64,000 nt of DNA, from assembly GCF_025995175.1 (NCBI RefSeq), contig NZ_BAPV01000009.1, positions 62,001 to 126,000 of the forward strand, given 5' to 3'. Source of the DNA: Asaia krungthepensis NRIC 0535. GTDB lineage: Bacteria > Pseudomonadota > Alphaproteobacteria > Acetobacterales > Acetobacteraceae. Position numbers and translations under genes: made by a program. This document shows, in pieces, positions 17,696 through 31,154 of the stretch (position 1 is its first letter; every line of letters starts with the position of its first letter). Below the pieces are notes generated by a model that saw only the letters and a program-made list of their open reading frames with translations, had not been told where the DNA came from and ran no database searches.

Positions 17696-19114
17696 ATGCG
17701 CGCACTTCCCCTGTCCATCGGCACCATCCATTTCGTCGGTATCGGCGGTATTGGCATGTCCGGAATTGCCGAAGTGCTGCATATGCTGGGCTACAAGGTG
17801 CAGGGCTCCGATATCAGCGAAAGCGCCAATGTCCTGCGTCTGCGCAAGCTCGGTATCGTCGTGGCGATCGGTCATGACGAGGCCAATCTGGGCACAGCGC
17901 AGGTTGTCGTGACCTCCACCGCGGTGAAGAAAGATAATCCCGAGGTGCTTGCTGCACGAGCCCGACTCATTCCTGTCGTGCGTCGCGCTGAAATGCTGGC
18001 GGAGCTTATGCGGCTTCGCTGGGCGGTGGCTATTGGCGGCACTCATGGAAAGACCACCACAACCAGCCTCGTCGCCTGCGTGCTCGAACAGGCCCGGCTG
18101 GACCCCACAGTGATCAATGGTGGCATCATCGAGGCCTATGGCACTAATACGCGTATGGGCTCGGGCGACTGGATGGTTGTGGAGGCCGATGAAAGCGACG
18201 GCTCCTTCCTGCGTCTGCCCGCTGTGATTGCGGTCGTGACCAACATGGACCCCGAGCATCTGGACCACTGGGGCACGGCGGAAGCGATGCAGGCCGCCTA
18301 TGACCAGTTCGTGTCGAACATCCCCTTCTATGGTTTCGCGGTGCTGTGCATTGATCATCCCGCCGTTCAGCAGATGATCCCGCGCCTGTCCGATCATCGC
18401 GTAGTGACCTATGGGTTCAGCCCCCAGGCCGATGTGCGCGCCGACAAGCTGATCACCGATCGGCTGGGCGCGACCTTCGAGGTGGTCATCACCAACCGCA
18501 CCCGCAAGACCACGCGCCGGGCCGGTCCGTTCCGGCTGCCCATGCTCGGCCAGCATAACGTGCTCAACGCTCTGGCCGCCATCGCCGTCGCGAGCGAGAT
18601 GGACATCAATGACGAGACGATACGTCTGGCGCTGGCCGGGTTCCGTGGCGTCAAACGTCGTTTCACGCGCTGTGGCGACTTCAATGGCATCACGGTGATC
18701 GATGATTACGGCCATCATCCGGTCGAAATCGCCGCCGTTCTGCGCGCTGCCCGTCAGGCGGGTGCCCGCGACGTGATTGCCGTGGTGCAGCCTCATCGGT
18801 ACTCGCGTCTTGAAGCCCTGTTTAGCGATTTCTGCACCTGCATGAACGATGCCGGGACGGTGATCGTGACCGACGTCTATGCTGCGGGTGAGGCCCCGAT
18901 CGAGGGCATCAGCCGCGACTCCCTGATCGAGGGACTGCGTGCGAGCGGTCATCGCTCGGTCGTCCCACTGCCCGGCCCGGAACACCTGGCCGAGATGATC
19001 AACGCCATCGCCAAACCGGGCGATTTCGTGGTCTGCCTCGGCGCCGGGACCATCACAAACTGGGCGCAGGCTCTGCCCGGTCAGCTCGCCGCCCTGAACG
19101 GCAAGGCATCATGA
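17696..19114 (+). CDS. murC: UDP-MurNAc:L-alanine ligase
   Basis: MurC attaches L-alanine to UDP-MurNAc, the first amino acid of the stem peptide. The 472-residue protein begins with [16 protein letters not shown], carries the ATP loop G114-G-T-H-G-K-T120, [24 protein letters not shown] and [11 protein letters not shown], in family order. Its stop overlaps the murB start (ATGA). The ribosome-binding site in the 51-base gap upstream is weak (GAAAG). Confidence 0.97.
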   Translation: MRALPLSIGTIHFVGIGGIGMSGIAEVLHMLGYKVQGSDISESANVLRLRKLGIVVAIGHDEANLGTAQVVVTSTAVKKDNPEVLAARARLIPVVRRAEMLAELMRLRWAVAIGGTHGKTTTTSLVACVLEQARLDPTVINGGIIEAYGTNTRMGSGDWMVVEADESDGSFLRLPAVIAVVTNMDPEHLDHWGTAEAMQAAYDQFVSNIPFYGFAVLCIDHPAVQQMIPRLSDHRVVTYGFSPQADVRADKLITDRLGATFEVVITNRTRKTTRRAGPFRLPMLGQHNVLNALAAIAVASEMDINDETIRLALAGFRGVKRRFTRCGDFNGITVIDDYGHHPVEIAAVLRAARQAGARDVIAVVQPHRYSRLEALFSDFCTCMNDAGTVIVTDVYAAGEAPIEGISRDSLIEGLRASGHRSVVPLPGPEHLAEMINAIAKPGDFVVCLGAGTITNWAQALPGQLAALNGKAS

Positions 19115-20082
19115 GCAACGCGCTTCGTGATCTCGCCCCAAGGGGGAGGCTGAGCTTCAACGCGCCGCTTGGCCCGCGCGCGTGGTTTCGCACCGGAGGC
19201 AATGCCGAGGCCCTGTTTGTCCCCAAGGATGTGCGGGATCTCGCCGAAACCCTGGCCGCCCTGCCCCCGCACACCCCGGTCACGGTCTTAGGGGCATGTT
19301 CGAATGTCATCATACGCGATGGCGGGCTGGATGGACTCGTTGTGCGTCTGGCGGGCGGCTTCGCAGAAATCACGATCGAGCCGGACGGACTGATCGCCGG
19401 GGCCGCTGCACTCGATATGATTGTTGCAGAACAGGCCGCTGGGGCCGGGTTGGCAGGGCTGGAATTCCTCGCCGGTATTCCGGGCTCGATCGGTGGGGCG
19501 GTGGTCATGAACGCGGGCGCCTATGGCTCCGATATGAACGCCGTGCTCGACTGGGCAGAGATCCTGCTGCCTGACGGAACGATCACGACACTCGACAATG
19601 CCGCCCTGGCCTTCACCTATCGTCATGCCGTGCTCCCACAAGGGGCCATCGTGCTGCGCGCACGCCTGCGAGCCCAGCCGGGCAACAAGGCGCAGATACG
19701 CGCCCATATTGCCGGCATCAAGGAGGCACGCGAGGCCTCACAGCCCATCAAATCCCGTACGGGCGGCTCGACCTTTCGCAATCCGGACGGGCACAAGGCG
19801 TGGCAGCTGATTGACGAAGCCGGATGTCGGGGGCTCATCCAGGGCGGCGCTCAGGTGAGCGAAAAACACTGTAATTTCCTGCTCAATCTGGGTGAGGCCA
19901 CAAGCGCGGATCTGGAGATGCTTGGCGACCTCGTGCGCCAGCGCGTGCTCGACCATAGCGGCATCACGCTGCACTGGGAGATCAAGCGACTGGGCAGGAA
20001 AGCTGGCGAAGTCTTGCGCTCCAACGCCGAGGAAAAAGACGCACCATCAGTCGACGAATTACGCCGGGAGGAAACGCCATGA
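19111..20082 (+). CDS. murB: UDP-N-acetylenolpyruvoylglucosamine reductase
   Basis: MurB reduces enolpyruvyl-UDP-GlcNAc to UDP-MurNAc with FAD and NADPH. The 323-residue protein shows the FAD-binding parts [25 protein letters not shown] and [21 protein letters not shown], and the later [21 protein letters not shown] and [10 protein letters not shown]. It has the shorter (type II) layout. Both ends overlap neighbours by ATGA. The C-terminal 20 residues are charged and may be dispensable. Confidence 0.96.
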   Translation: MSNALRDLAPRGRLSFNAPLGPRAWFRTGGNAEALFVPKDVRDLAETLAALPPHTPVTVLGACSNVIIRDGGLDGLVVRLAGGFAEITIEPDGLIAGAAALDMIVAEQAAGAGLAGLEFLAGIPGSIGGAVVMNAGAYGSDMNAVLDWAEILLPDGTITTLDNAALAFTYRHAVLPQGAIVLRARLRAQPGNKAQIRAHIAGIKEAREASQPIKSRTGGSTFRNPDGHKAWQLIDEAGCRGLIQGGAQVSEKHCNFLLNLGEATSADLEMLGDLVRQRVLDHSGITLHWEIKRLGRKAGEVLRSNAEEKDAPSVDELRREETP

Positions 20083-21017
20083 GCCTGAAAATTGCCGTCC
20101 TGCAGGGAGGAATTTCCAGCGAGCGTCCCGTCAGCCTGCGTAGCGGCGCAGGCGTGGCGCAGGCTCTTGTCGAGGCCGGTCATGACGTCTTGCGTGTCGA
20201 TGCCGGTCCTGATCTGGTGGAGACGATCAGGGCATTGCGCGCTGCGTGCCCCGATGTGGTGTTCAACGCGCTTCATGGCCCGCTGGGTGAAGATGGCGCC
20301 ATTCAGGGCGTGCTGGAATGGATGGGCCTGCCTTACACCCATTCCTCCATCCGTGCGTCTGCACTCGCCATGGACAAGGACGCCTCGCGGCGGGTTTTCG
20401 CCGCTGCCGGGCTGCCCGTGGCAGAAGGTCGCGTCGTGACCATGGATGAGCTGGCGGCAGCCGATCCGCTCCCCACACCCTATGTGGTCAAACCCATCGC
20501 TGAAGGCTCGTCCTTCGGGGTCGAGATCGTACGCACCGGCAGTAATCGCCGTCAGACCATCGCCGCAGGCTGGGCTTATGGCAACGAGGCGCTGGTCGAG
20601 GAATACATCCCCGGTCGCGAGCTCACCGTCGCCGTGCTGGGTGATCGCGCCCTGACCGTGACCGATATCGTGGCCGCGTCGCCGACCGGTGATTTCTACG
20701 ATTTTGATGCCAAATACGCTCCTGGCGGCTCGGTGCATCATGTTCCCGCTCAGGTCCCCGAGCCGATATTCGAGCAGGCCCTGCGCTGTGCAGAGGCGGC
20801 GCACAAGGCGCTGGGGTGTTCCGGTGCCTCGCGCTCCGACTTCCGCTATGACGAGGATAATGCCCGACTGATCCTGCTTGAGGTCAATACCCAGCCCGGC
20901 ATGACCGCAACCTCGCTTTTGCCAGAGCAGGCAGCCTATTGCGGCATCTCCTACCCCGAGCTCTGTGACTGGCTGGTGCGTGACGCCCTGACGACACGCG
21001 GTAAACGCCCTGCATGA
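20079..21017 (+). CDS. ddl: D-alanine--D-alanine ligase
   Basis: Ddl joins two D-alanines with ATP for use by MurF. The 312-residue ATP-grasp protein starts KIAVLQGGISSERPVSLRSG, has NALHGPLGEDGAIQGVLEWMGLPYT, the grasp-fold KPIAEGSSFGVEIV, EEYIPGRELTVAVLG, and the ligand-binding end LLEVNTQPGMTATSLLPEQA. In the dcw cluster it corresponds to ddlB. Starts inside murB and ends inside ftsQ. Confidence 0.97.
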   Translation: MSLKIAVLQGGISSERPVSLRSGAGVAQALVEAGHDVLRVDAGPDLVETIRALRAACPDVVFNALHGPLGEDGAIQGVLEWMGLPYTHSSIRASALAMDKDASRRVFAAAGLPVAEGRVVTMDELAAADPLPTPYVVKPIAEGSSFGVEIVRTGSNRRQTIAAGWAYGNEALVEEYIPGRELTVAVLGDRALTVTDIVAASPTGDFYDFDAKYAPGGSVHHVPAQVPEPIFEQALRCAEAAHKALGCSGASRSDFRYDEDNARLILLEVNTQPGMTATSLLPEQAAYCGISYPELCDWLVRDALTTRGKRPA

Positions 21018-22117
21018 AAAACAGACGGCCAGACGCGCCTTATCGCGGCCCGGTGCAGCAGGACAGGCCTGCCCGTCTCGTGCTGTTCATGCGCCGGCAC
21101 AAGCGCGGGTTGCGTCTGTTCGTCGCTTTCCTCGTTCTGCTTGGACTGGCCGGGTTCGGGATATCGGCGCTGCATCTGTCCGGTTCGGAATCCCGCTTTG
21201 CTCCCTATCGGGCAAAGCTCGTCCAGTATCTGCCGTTCCAGATCAAGACCATTCGTGTGGAGGGCCGCAACCTCACGCCCGAAGACGATCTGATGAAAGC
21301 GCTGGGCACTTCCGTCGGGCAGCCCATCTTCGGCTTTTCGGTTTCTGCAGCCCGTGACCGTATCGATGCGCTGCCTTTTGTCGACCATGCCATGGTATCG
21401 CGGCACATGCCCGACACGGTGGTCGTGAACATCGTCGAGCGGAGCCCGATCGCGGTCTGGCAGGATCATGGCCATTTCATCCTGATCAATCGCGCGGGAG
21501 AGAAGGTTCCCGATCAGGGGCTCGAAGGCAAGAACGGTCAGGCCTTCATCCGCCTCCCCCTCGTCGTGGGCGAAGGGGCGAATGTGGCTGCCTCTTCACT
21601 TGTCGACGCGCTGACGGCAAACCCCACGGTCAAGGATTTCGTGGTGGCCGCGGTGCGTATCGGTCAGAGGCGCTGGAATCTCACACTGCGTGATGGTGCC
21701 ACTGTCCTTCTGCCCGAGGGGCAGGAGCAGGCGGCGCTGAACCGTCTCACCCAGTATCAGACCCAGTTCCGCCTCCTTGAACGTCCGGTCGTCTCGATCG
21801 ACATGCGCCTGCCGGACAGAATGGTCATTCATCAGCCTCCGGCACCAGAGACACCTCCCGGCCAGGATCAGGGCAAGGCATCGGTGGCGACCCCGGGTCA
21901 GACAGGTGCGCAAACGGATGGCGCGTCGGCTGTCCCGGATGGCGCGTCTCAAGCTACGCCTCAGGGGACACCTGCAAACGCTGCACCCCAGCGACACGGC
22001 GAAGCCGGAAATCCGCCGCAATCGCGGCACAGATCCAGTCCGGCCCCCGCCACGCGCAACGGGGGATCCACCGCCCCCAATACGATACCCGCAGATGGAG
22101 CCCCGACAGAAGAATGA
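21014..22117 (+). CDS. ftsQ: Cell division protein FtsQ with a disordered C-terminal tail
   Basis: FtsQ links the cytoplasmic and periplasmic parts of the divisome. The basic cytoplasmic part (1-32) is followed by a membrane helix at about 33-52, a POTRA domain (FQIKTIRVEGRNLTPEDDL, near 75-95) and the beta domain with DTVVVNIVERSPIAVWQ and LRDGATVLLPEG. From about residue 273 to 367 the sequence is low-complexity and rich in Pro, Gly, Ala and Gln, which typical FtsQ lacks at this length. Both ends overlap neighbours by ATGA. Confidence 0.94.
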   Translation: MKNRRPDAPYRGPVQQDRPARLVLFMRRHKRGLRLFVAFLVLLGLAGFGISALHLSGSESRFAPYRAKLVQYLPFQIKTIRVEGRNLTPEDDLMKALGTSVGQPIFGFSVSAARDRIDALPFVDHAMVSRHMPDTVVVNIVERSPIAVWQDHGHFILINRAGEKVPDQGLEGKNGQAFIRLPLVVGEGANVAASSLVDALTANPTVKDFVVAAVRIGQRRWNLTLRDGATVLLPEGQEQAALNRLTQYQTQFRLLERPVVSIDMRLPDRMVIHQPPAPETPPGQDQGKASVATPGQTGAQTDGASAVPDGASQATPQGTPANAAPQRHGEAGNPPQSRHRSSPAPATRNGGSTAPNTIPADGAPTEE

Positions 22118-23514
22118 ACGATCTCGTGGCCACAGATCCGGACTCGCCCCGCAAAAAGCGACGTCGCACCGTGCGCAGCCGTGCGCTGCTTCCGGTCAGC
22201 ACCGGGCGCCGCCAGCATGAGCGTTCTGAGGAACATATTCTTTCTCTGCCCCCCGCCGATGAGCCAGCTATGCCCCGCCACTGGCGCGTGGGCGTGTTCG
22301 GGGTGCTCGATATCGGCTCGACCAAGATGACCTGCCTGATCGGCAGGGGGGAAGCTGACGGAACCCTGCGCGTTCTGGGATACGGATGGCGGAGGTCCCG
22401 TGGCATCCGCAACGGCAATATCGTCGACCTCAAGGAAGCCGAGCAAGCCATACGGGCGACAGTCGGTCAGGCAGAAGACGCCGCCGATCGTCGCCTGGAC
22501 AATATCGCGGTCAATCTTTCCTGCGGTCATCCCGAAAGTCGTCTGTTCAATGCCCGCATGCCCATTGGCGGTCATGAGGTCAGCGACAGTGACATGGCCC
22601 GTGTCGTCACAGAAGGCCAGGCCCGCGCCTATACCGAAGGACGCAGCGTGGTCCACACCCTCCCCATTGGCTACGCCGTGGATGACACCTACGGGATTGT
22701 CGATCCGCGCGGGCAGGTCTGCGAGCAGCTGACCGCCCGGCTGCATGTCGTCGATGCAGCAACCACGGCGGTGCGCACGCTCGACTCCGTTCTGATGCGC
22801 GCAGAGCTGAAGATGACCGGTCTCGTCTCAGCCTCACTCGCCTCGGGTCTGTCCGTTCTGGATGCCGATGAGCGCGAGCTTGGCGCAACGGTTGTGGATA
22901 TGGGTGGCGGTACGACATCCATCGCCGTTTTCGGCGATGGCATGCTGCGTCATACGGCTTTCCTGCCCGTGGGCGGGCTGCATGTGACACGCGACCTCGC
23001 CGGCATGCTCTCGACGTCGCTCGATGAGGCCGAGCGGTTGAAAACCAAATACGGTGCCGCCGAACTCTCGGCAGAAGACAGCGGCGAACTGATTACCATG
23101 CAGAAGATCGGCGAGGCTGCGGGCTCCCTGACACAGGTTTCACGCGCGAGGCTCGTCTCGGCCATACGGCCACGTATCGAGGAGACGCTCGAACTTGTGC
23201 GCGATCGTCTCGATGATGCCGGGTTCGGTCGTACCGGGCGCGAACGCGTTGTCCTGACGGGCGGAGCCTCCCTGCTCGATGGCGTCGGGCCCATGGCGGC
23301 CCGCATTCTGGACCGTCCCGTCCGGCTGGGGCGTCCGCTCGGCATCGTGGGTCTGCCAGAGATCGGCGCTAATTCTGCCGGTTTTTCAACGGCATCCGGC
23401 CTTCTGGCCTGGGTGGCGGGAGCAGATCGCGGCTTTCACGATGCGGATAGTCCCGAGCCCCGCCCGAGTGGGATGCTAAAGCGACTTGTTCACCTTATTA
23501 GGGGTCGCGCATGA
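22114..23514 (+). CDS. ftsA: Cell division protein FtsA
   Basis: FtsA is the actin-like ATPase that tethers FtsZ to the membrane. The 466-residue protein carries about 60 extra N-terminal residues with a very basic cluster (PRKKRRRTVRSR, 12-23) before the family start FGVLDIGSTKMTCLIG. Other motifs are the SHS2/1C region, VVDMGGGTTSIAVF (phosphate 2) and VVLTGGASLLDGV (adenosine site). The last 14 residues, GMLKRLVHLIRGRA, form the amphipathic membrane-targeting helix. Starts inside ftsQ; an 83-base gap with a palindrome precedes ftsZ. Confidence 0.96.
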   Translation: MNDLVATDPDSPRKKRRRTVRSRALLPVSTGRRQHERSEEHILSLPPADEPAMPRHWRVGVFGVLDIGSTKMTCLIGRGEADGTLRVLGYGWRRSRGIRNGNIVDLKEAEQAIRATVGQAEDAADRRLDNIAVNLSCGHPESRLFNARMPIGGHEVSDSDMARVVTEGQARAYTEGRSVVHTLPIGYAVDDTYGIVDPRGQVCEQLTARLHVVDAATTAVRTLDSVLMRAELKMTGLVSASLASGLSVLDADERELGATVVDMGGGTTSIAVFGDGMLRHTAFLPVGGLHVTRDLAGMLSTSLDEAERLKTKYGAAELSAEDSGELITMQKIGEAAGSLTQVSRARLVSAIRPRIEETLELVRDRLDDAGFGRTGRERVVLTGGASLLDGVGPMAARILDRPVRLGRPLGIVGLPEIGANSAGFSTASGLLAWVAGADRGFHDADSPEPRPSGMLKRLVHLIRGRA

Positions 23515-23522
23515 CGGAAAAC

Positions 23523-23538
23523 TAACCTATGTAGGTTA
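23523..23538. promoter_or_regulatory. Palindrome upstream of ftsZ
   Basis: TAACCTA (23523-23529), TG, TAGGTTA (23532-23538): a perfect 7+2+7 palindrome 9 bases after the ftsA stop and about 60 bases before the ftsZ ATG. The loop of two is too short for a good RNA hairpin, so a binding site for a dimeric regulator is more likely. A single GATTC (a GANTC methylation site) lies at 23572-23576. No family can be assigned. Confidence 0.45.
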
Positions 23539-23597
23539 TGCTTTTCAGTCATTCTCCTTGATTTCAGGACTGATTCCAGCCCTATCCGGATTACGCC

Positions 23598-25085
23598 ATG
23601 ACGCTCAACCTCACTGCCCCGCAATACAACTATTCCGATTTCTCACCGCGTATCACCGTTATCGGTGTCGGCGGTGGCGGCATGAATGCCGTTAATAACA
23701 TGATCGAAATGCAGTTGCAGGGTGTCGAGTTCGTTGTGGCCAATACCGATGCCCAGGCATTGGCAGGCTCCCGCGCCGAACGCCGCGTGCAGCTCGGTCC
23801 GCATCTGACGCAGGGCCTCGGCGCCGGTGCCAAACCCGAGATCGGCAAGGCAGCAGCCGAGGAAGCGGCGGACGAGATCAGCCGTCATATCGACGGTGCC
23901 CACATGGTGTTCGTGACCGCAGGCATGGGTGGCGGTACGGGCACGGGTGCGGCACCGGTCATCGCCAAGATGGCACGCGACCGCAAGATCCTGACGGTTG
24001 GCGTGGTCAGCACCCCGTTCGGGTTCGAAGGGGCGCGACGCAAGAAAGTGGCAGAGGCCGGAATTGCCGAGCTTCAGCAATATGTCGATACGCTGATCGT
24101 CATTCCGAACCAGAACCTGTTCCGTATGGCCACTATGCACACCACGCTGCGTGAAGCCTTTAAGATGGCCGACGAAGTCCTTTACATGGGCGTGCGCGGC
24201 GTGACCGATCTGATGCTGGCTCCCGGCCTGATCAATCTCGACTTCGCCGATATCCGCACCGTCATGGCCGAGATGGGCAAGGCGATGATGGGCACGGGTG
24301 AGGCCGAGGGTGAGGATCGTGCGCTGGAGGCAGCCAACCGTGCCATCTCCAACCCGCTCCTCGACGATTCCTCGATGTCGGGCGCTCGTGGCCTGCTGAT
24401 CAACATCACGGGTGGCGATGACCTGACGCTCTATGAAGTCGATCAGGCCGCCGAGCGCATCCGCCAGGAAGTCGCCGATGATGCAACGATCATCTGGGGA
24501 TCGGCGATCGATTCAACGCTCAATGGCCGCATACGCGTCTCGGTCGTCGCCACGGGCATTGATGGCAGCCGTCCGCCGGAACCCGAGCATGTCGAGCCTC
24601 CAGTCGAGGTGCAGGCTGAAGCCCCTGTTGTCACCGATGGTGCCGAACTCGGGCCCAATGGTGCGCAACAGCCTTTCCAGCCCGCCTCGACCTATGCATC
24701 GGTGCCGCGTCAGCAGCCCCATTATGCGCTCGACACCCCCCCTCAGGGAGCCGCATCGGCACCGTCACCCCATTCCGTCCCGCCTCAGGCCGCCAAGGTT
24801 GCGCCCCAGCCTGCCCCGTCCCCCCGTTCGGGCCTGTTCTCGGATCAGGGCCACCGCCCGGCCCCCGAGCCGCAGGCCCAGCCACGCAGCCTGTTCGGTA
24901 TCGTGACCGGTGCGCTTCGGGGTCGCCCCGCCTCGAGCAATGCCCCGGCGCATGATGACATTCCGCGCAATGAGCCGACGGTTGTCGAACGTGCCGAATC
25001 GCCTCGCTCGGTATCGAGCCATGACTCAGGCGAAGAGAGCGGGCTCGATATCCCAGCCTTCCTACGCCGTGATCAGGGTCGCTGA
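23598..25085 (+). CDS. ftsZ: Cell division GTPase FtsZ
   Basis: FtsZ is the tubulin homologue that forms the division ring. The 495-residue protein has the N-terminal [18 protein letters not shown], the GTP signature [12 protein letters not shown] (near 110-121), the synergy-loop region, and a long linker rich in Pro, Gln and Ala from about 320 to 475. It ends with the conserved peptide [13 protein letters not shown] that binds FtsA and other partners. The longer linker is common in alphaproteobacteria. Only a weak GGA-type site precedes ATG 23598. Confidence 0.97.
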   Translation: MTLNLTAPQYNYSDFSPRITVIGVGGGGMNAVNNMIEMQLQGVEFVVANTDAQALAGSRAERRVQLGPHLTQGLGAGAKPEIGKAAAEEAADEISRHIDGAHMVFVTAGMGGGTGTGAAPVIAKMARDRKILTVGVVSTPFGFEGARRKKVAEAGIAELQQYVDTLIVIPNQNLFRMATMHTTLREAFKMADEVLYMGVRGVTDLMLAPGLINLDFADIRTVMAEMGKAMMGTGEAEGEDRALEAANRAISNPLLDDSSMSGARGLLINITGGDDLTLYEVDQAAERIRQEVADDATIIWGSAIDSTLNGRIRVSVVATGIDGSRPPEPEHVEPPVEVQAEAPVVTDGAELGPNGAQQPFQPASTYASVPRQQPHYALDTPPQGAASAPSPHSVPPQAAKVAPQPAPSPRSGLFSDQGHRPAPEPQAQPRSLFGIVTGALRGRPASSNAPAHDDIPRNEPTVVERAESPRSVSSHDSGEESGLDIPAFLRRDQGR

Positions 25086-25103
25086 GAGCGACATCCTTTG
25101 TAG

Positions 25104-25140
25104 CATCCTGAAACAAGAATTACTCATTAGTTTCAGGATG
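25104..25140 (+). other. Hairpin between ftsZ and lpxC
   Basis: CATCCTGAAAC (25104-25114) and GTTTCAGGATG (25130-25140) form a perfect 11-base stem with a 15-base loop, 18 bases after the ftsZ stop. Only TT follows, so it is not a classical terminator. It may end or protect the ftsZ mRNA, or be an operator. A TTGACT at 25168-25173 could be the -35 of an lpxC promoter, but I see no good -10. Confidence 0.5.
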
Positions 25141-25255
25141 TTAGACCGTAATGTTTGGCAATAAACATTGACTGGTCTGCCCTCCCCCCGAGCGGCTAGA
25201 GCTATCTCAGAACCTGGAACATGACGTGCCAGTAATAAGGAGAGGCTCACTCATC

Positions 25256-26263
25256 ATGCAGATCACGGCTGAAACACCGTTCAAAGCATCGATCCTGCCT
25301 CCCTCGCTCTTCAAGACGCCTTCCGATCTCCCCGCTCTCAACCAGAACGCGTCACGCATGCCCTGGCAGCACACGATCAAGCAGCCGATTACCTGTGTGG
25401 GCGTCGGCCTCCATACCGGTCGACAGATGCGCATGACGCTCTCCCCCGCCCCGGCCGATCACGGCATTGTCTTTCATCGCATCGACCTGCCCGGCTCCGC
25501 GCCGATCGAGGCGCGTTATGACAATGTGATCTGCACTCGCCTGAGCACGGTGATTGCCAATGAATTGGCTCCGGAGGTCCGGGTTGCAACAATCGAACAT
25601 CTGATGGCAGCGCTTCATGCCAATGGCATCAGCAATCTGCGCATCGATATAGACGGCCCCGAAACTCCGGTACTCGATGGGTCTGCGGCCGAGTTCGACT
25701 TCCTGATCCAGTGCGCCGGCGTCGCCACGCAGGCAGCCCCTCGCACCGTGATCGAGATTTTGCGCCGTGTTCATGTAGAAGACCCGAACGGCGCCTTCGC
25801 CGAACTGCGTCCTGCCCGCTCCGGCTTTGCACTTGCCATATCGATCGATTTTACGGCCCCTGCCATCGGTCATCAGCGTCATGCCATGCCGCTCACCCTG
25901 CAGCGCTTCCGTCAGGAAGTCGGCTTCTGCCGTACTTTTGTCGAGCGCAAGGAAATCGAGGCCCTTCAGAACATGGGCCTAGCCCGCGGAGGCTCTCTGC
26001 ATAATGCCATCGTCGTTGAGGATGATCACGTTCTGAACCCTGGCGGCCTGCGTCACCCGAAAGAATTCGTTCGCCACAAGTTGATGGATGCCGTGGGCGA
26101 TCTGTATCTGGCAGGCCATGCCTTCAAGGCGGGCTTCATGGGGCACAAATCCGGCCACGGTCTGAACAACAGGTTGCTTCGCGCCGTCTTTGCCTCGAGC
26201 GAAAACTGGCGTCTGGTCGGCAACGAAGTCCACAGCAAGGCGGCAATACACGCAACTGCGTAA
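25256..26263 (+). CDS. lpxC: UDP-3-O-acyl-N-acetylglucosamine deacetylase
   Basis: LpxC is the zinc deacetylase that commits precursor to lipid A. The start ATG 25256 is preceded by AAGGAGAGG at 25237-25245 and gives 335 residues; the family core begins at about residue 36 (WQHTIKQPITCVGVGLHTG), so there is an N-terminal extension of about 35 residues. ATG at about 25361, next to the core, is the alternative start. Zinc ligands are His115 (EHLMAAL), His274 and Asp278 (HKLMD); the catalytic His lies in MGHKSGH. It sits between ftsZ and bamD as in many alphaproteobacteria. Confidence 0.95.
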   Translation: MQITAETPFKASILPPSLFKTPSDLPALNQNASRMPWQHTIKQPITCVGVGLHTGRQMRMTLSPAPADHGIVFHRIDLPGSAPIEARYDNVICTRLSTVIANELAPEVRVATIEHLMAALHANGISNLRIDIDGPETPVLDGSAAEFDFLIQCAGVATQAAPRTVIEILRRVHVEDPNGAFAELRPARSGFALAISIDFTAPAIGHQRHAMPLTLQRFRQEVGFCRTFVERKEIEALQNMGLARGGSLHNAIVVEDDHVLNPGGLRHPKEFVRHKLMDAVGDLYLAGHAFKAGFMGHKSGHGLNNRLLRAVFASSENWRLVGNEVHSKAAIHATA

Positions 26264-26342
26264 GAGAAACGATCTCGTGCGCCCAGGTCTTCCGCGAATG
26301 GTCAGGCGTGATATAAGACCGTTCGTCAGTGGAAGAGTCGGC

Positions 26343-27221
26343 ATGCATCAGAACACAGAACGTAACGTACCTCCTGCGCGCAAGCGTCAGCGTCTCGCTG
26401 TCGCAATGATGGCGAGCAGTTTTCTGCTCCTGAGCGGCTGCTCCCTCTTTTCCAACAAGGAAGAGGTCAAGGCTCCCAAAGTCGCCAGTGCCGAGGCTCT
26501 GTACAATTACGGCATCGATGCCCTGCACTCGAAGCGATACACGCTGGCGAGCGGCGAGTTCGAACTCCTGCAGCAGAACTACCCTTATTCCGGCTATGTC
26601 GGTAATGCCGAGCTGATGGAAGGCTATGCGTATTATCTGCAGGGAGAATACGCGCTCTCGGTCCAGCAGCTGGAACGTTATCTGCTGCTGCACCCGACGA
26701 GCCCCGACGCTGCCTACGCCTATTATCTGCGCGCGCTCTGCTATTATGAACAGATTGCCGAAGTGCAGCGCGACCAGCAGGGAACCGTGGAAGCCCTGAG
26801 TGCGCTGGAGGAGGTTGTCACACGCTTCCCCCAGACGGCTTATGCACGCGATGCCCAGCTCAAGATCGACCTCTGCCGCGACCATCTGGCAGGCAAGGAA
26901 ATGCTCGTCGGGCGTTACTACCAGCAGCAGCATAATTACGAGGCTGCTCTCGGTCGTTACCAGCGCGTCGTGGCCGATTTCCAGACGACCAACCATGTCG
27001 CGGAAGCCCTTGAGCGTATTGTCGAAGTCAATCTCGAGCTCGGCCTCGTGGACGATGCCCGCAAGGCCGCGTCGGTGCTCGGATATAACTATCCCAACAG
27101 CCAGTGGTATCGTTACAGCTACAACCTGCTGCGCAACCGCAACCTTCTGGCCGAACACAGCGTGGTTCCCGGCTCGACACAGCGCGGCTTTTTCGGTCGC
27201 GTGTGGCACTCGGTTTTCTGA
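26343..27221 (+). CDS. bamD: Outer-membrane assembly lipoprotein BamD
   Basis: BamD is the essential lipoprotein of the BAM complex that inserts beta-barrels. The 292-residue precursor has a basic N-terminus, a hydrophobic stretch and lipobox LLSGC with Cys33 as the lipidated residue. The mature part consists of TPR repeats (ALYNYGIDALHSKRYTLASG, then YAYYLRALCYYEQI, ALSALEEVVTRFP). GGAAGAG precedes ATG 26343, which is preferred over an upstream in-frame start that lacks the signal-peptide layout. Confidence 0.95.
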   Translation: MHQNTERNVPPARKRQRLAVAMMASSFLLLSGCSLFSNKEEVKAPKVASAEALYNYGIDALHSKRYTLASGEFELLQQNYPYSGYVGNAELMEGYAYYLQGEYALSVQQLERYLLLHPTSPDAAYAYYLRALCYYEQIAEVQRDQQGTVEALSALEEVVTRFPQTAYARDAQLKIDLCRDHLAGKEMLVGRYYQQQHNYEAALGRYQRVVADFQTTNHVAEALERIVEVNLELGLVDDARKAASVLGYNYPNSQWYRYSYNLLRNRNLLAEHSVVPGSTQRGFFGRVWHSVF

Positions 27222-27240
27222 TCCGGCCGAGACACTTACC

Positions 27241-27263
27241 CCGCCGGGGCGTTCACCCGGCGG
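27241..27263. other. GC-rich hairpin between bamD and recN
   Basis: CCGCCGGG (27241-27248) and CCCGGCGG (27256-27263) form a perfect 8-base stem with a 7-base loop, 19 bases after bamD. No T-run follows. It could slow or end bamD transcription or affect recN leader structure. Confidence 0.4.
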
Positions 27264-27299
27264 TGCGGTTTCCACGCTGACTAATCAGGGCTCCATGTC

Positions 27300-31069
<3,770 letters not shown>

Positions 31070-31154
31070 CGGACGAATACTGGCAAGGGAGGCAGAAAAG
31101 GCCTAAATACGGGCTCTCGCTATCCTTCGTCCCTGTTTATGAGGAGCCACGCGC

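Noticed and set aside
23515-23597. CtrA box before ftsZ
   Set aside because: No TTAA-N7-TTAA or TTAACCAT match; TAACC occurs only within the palindrome.
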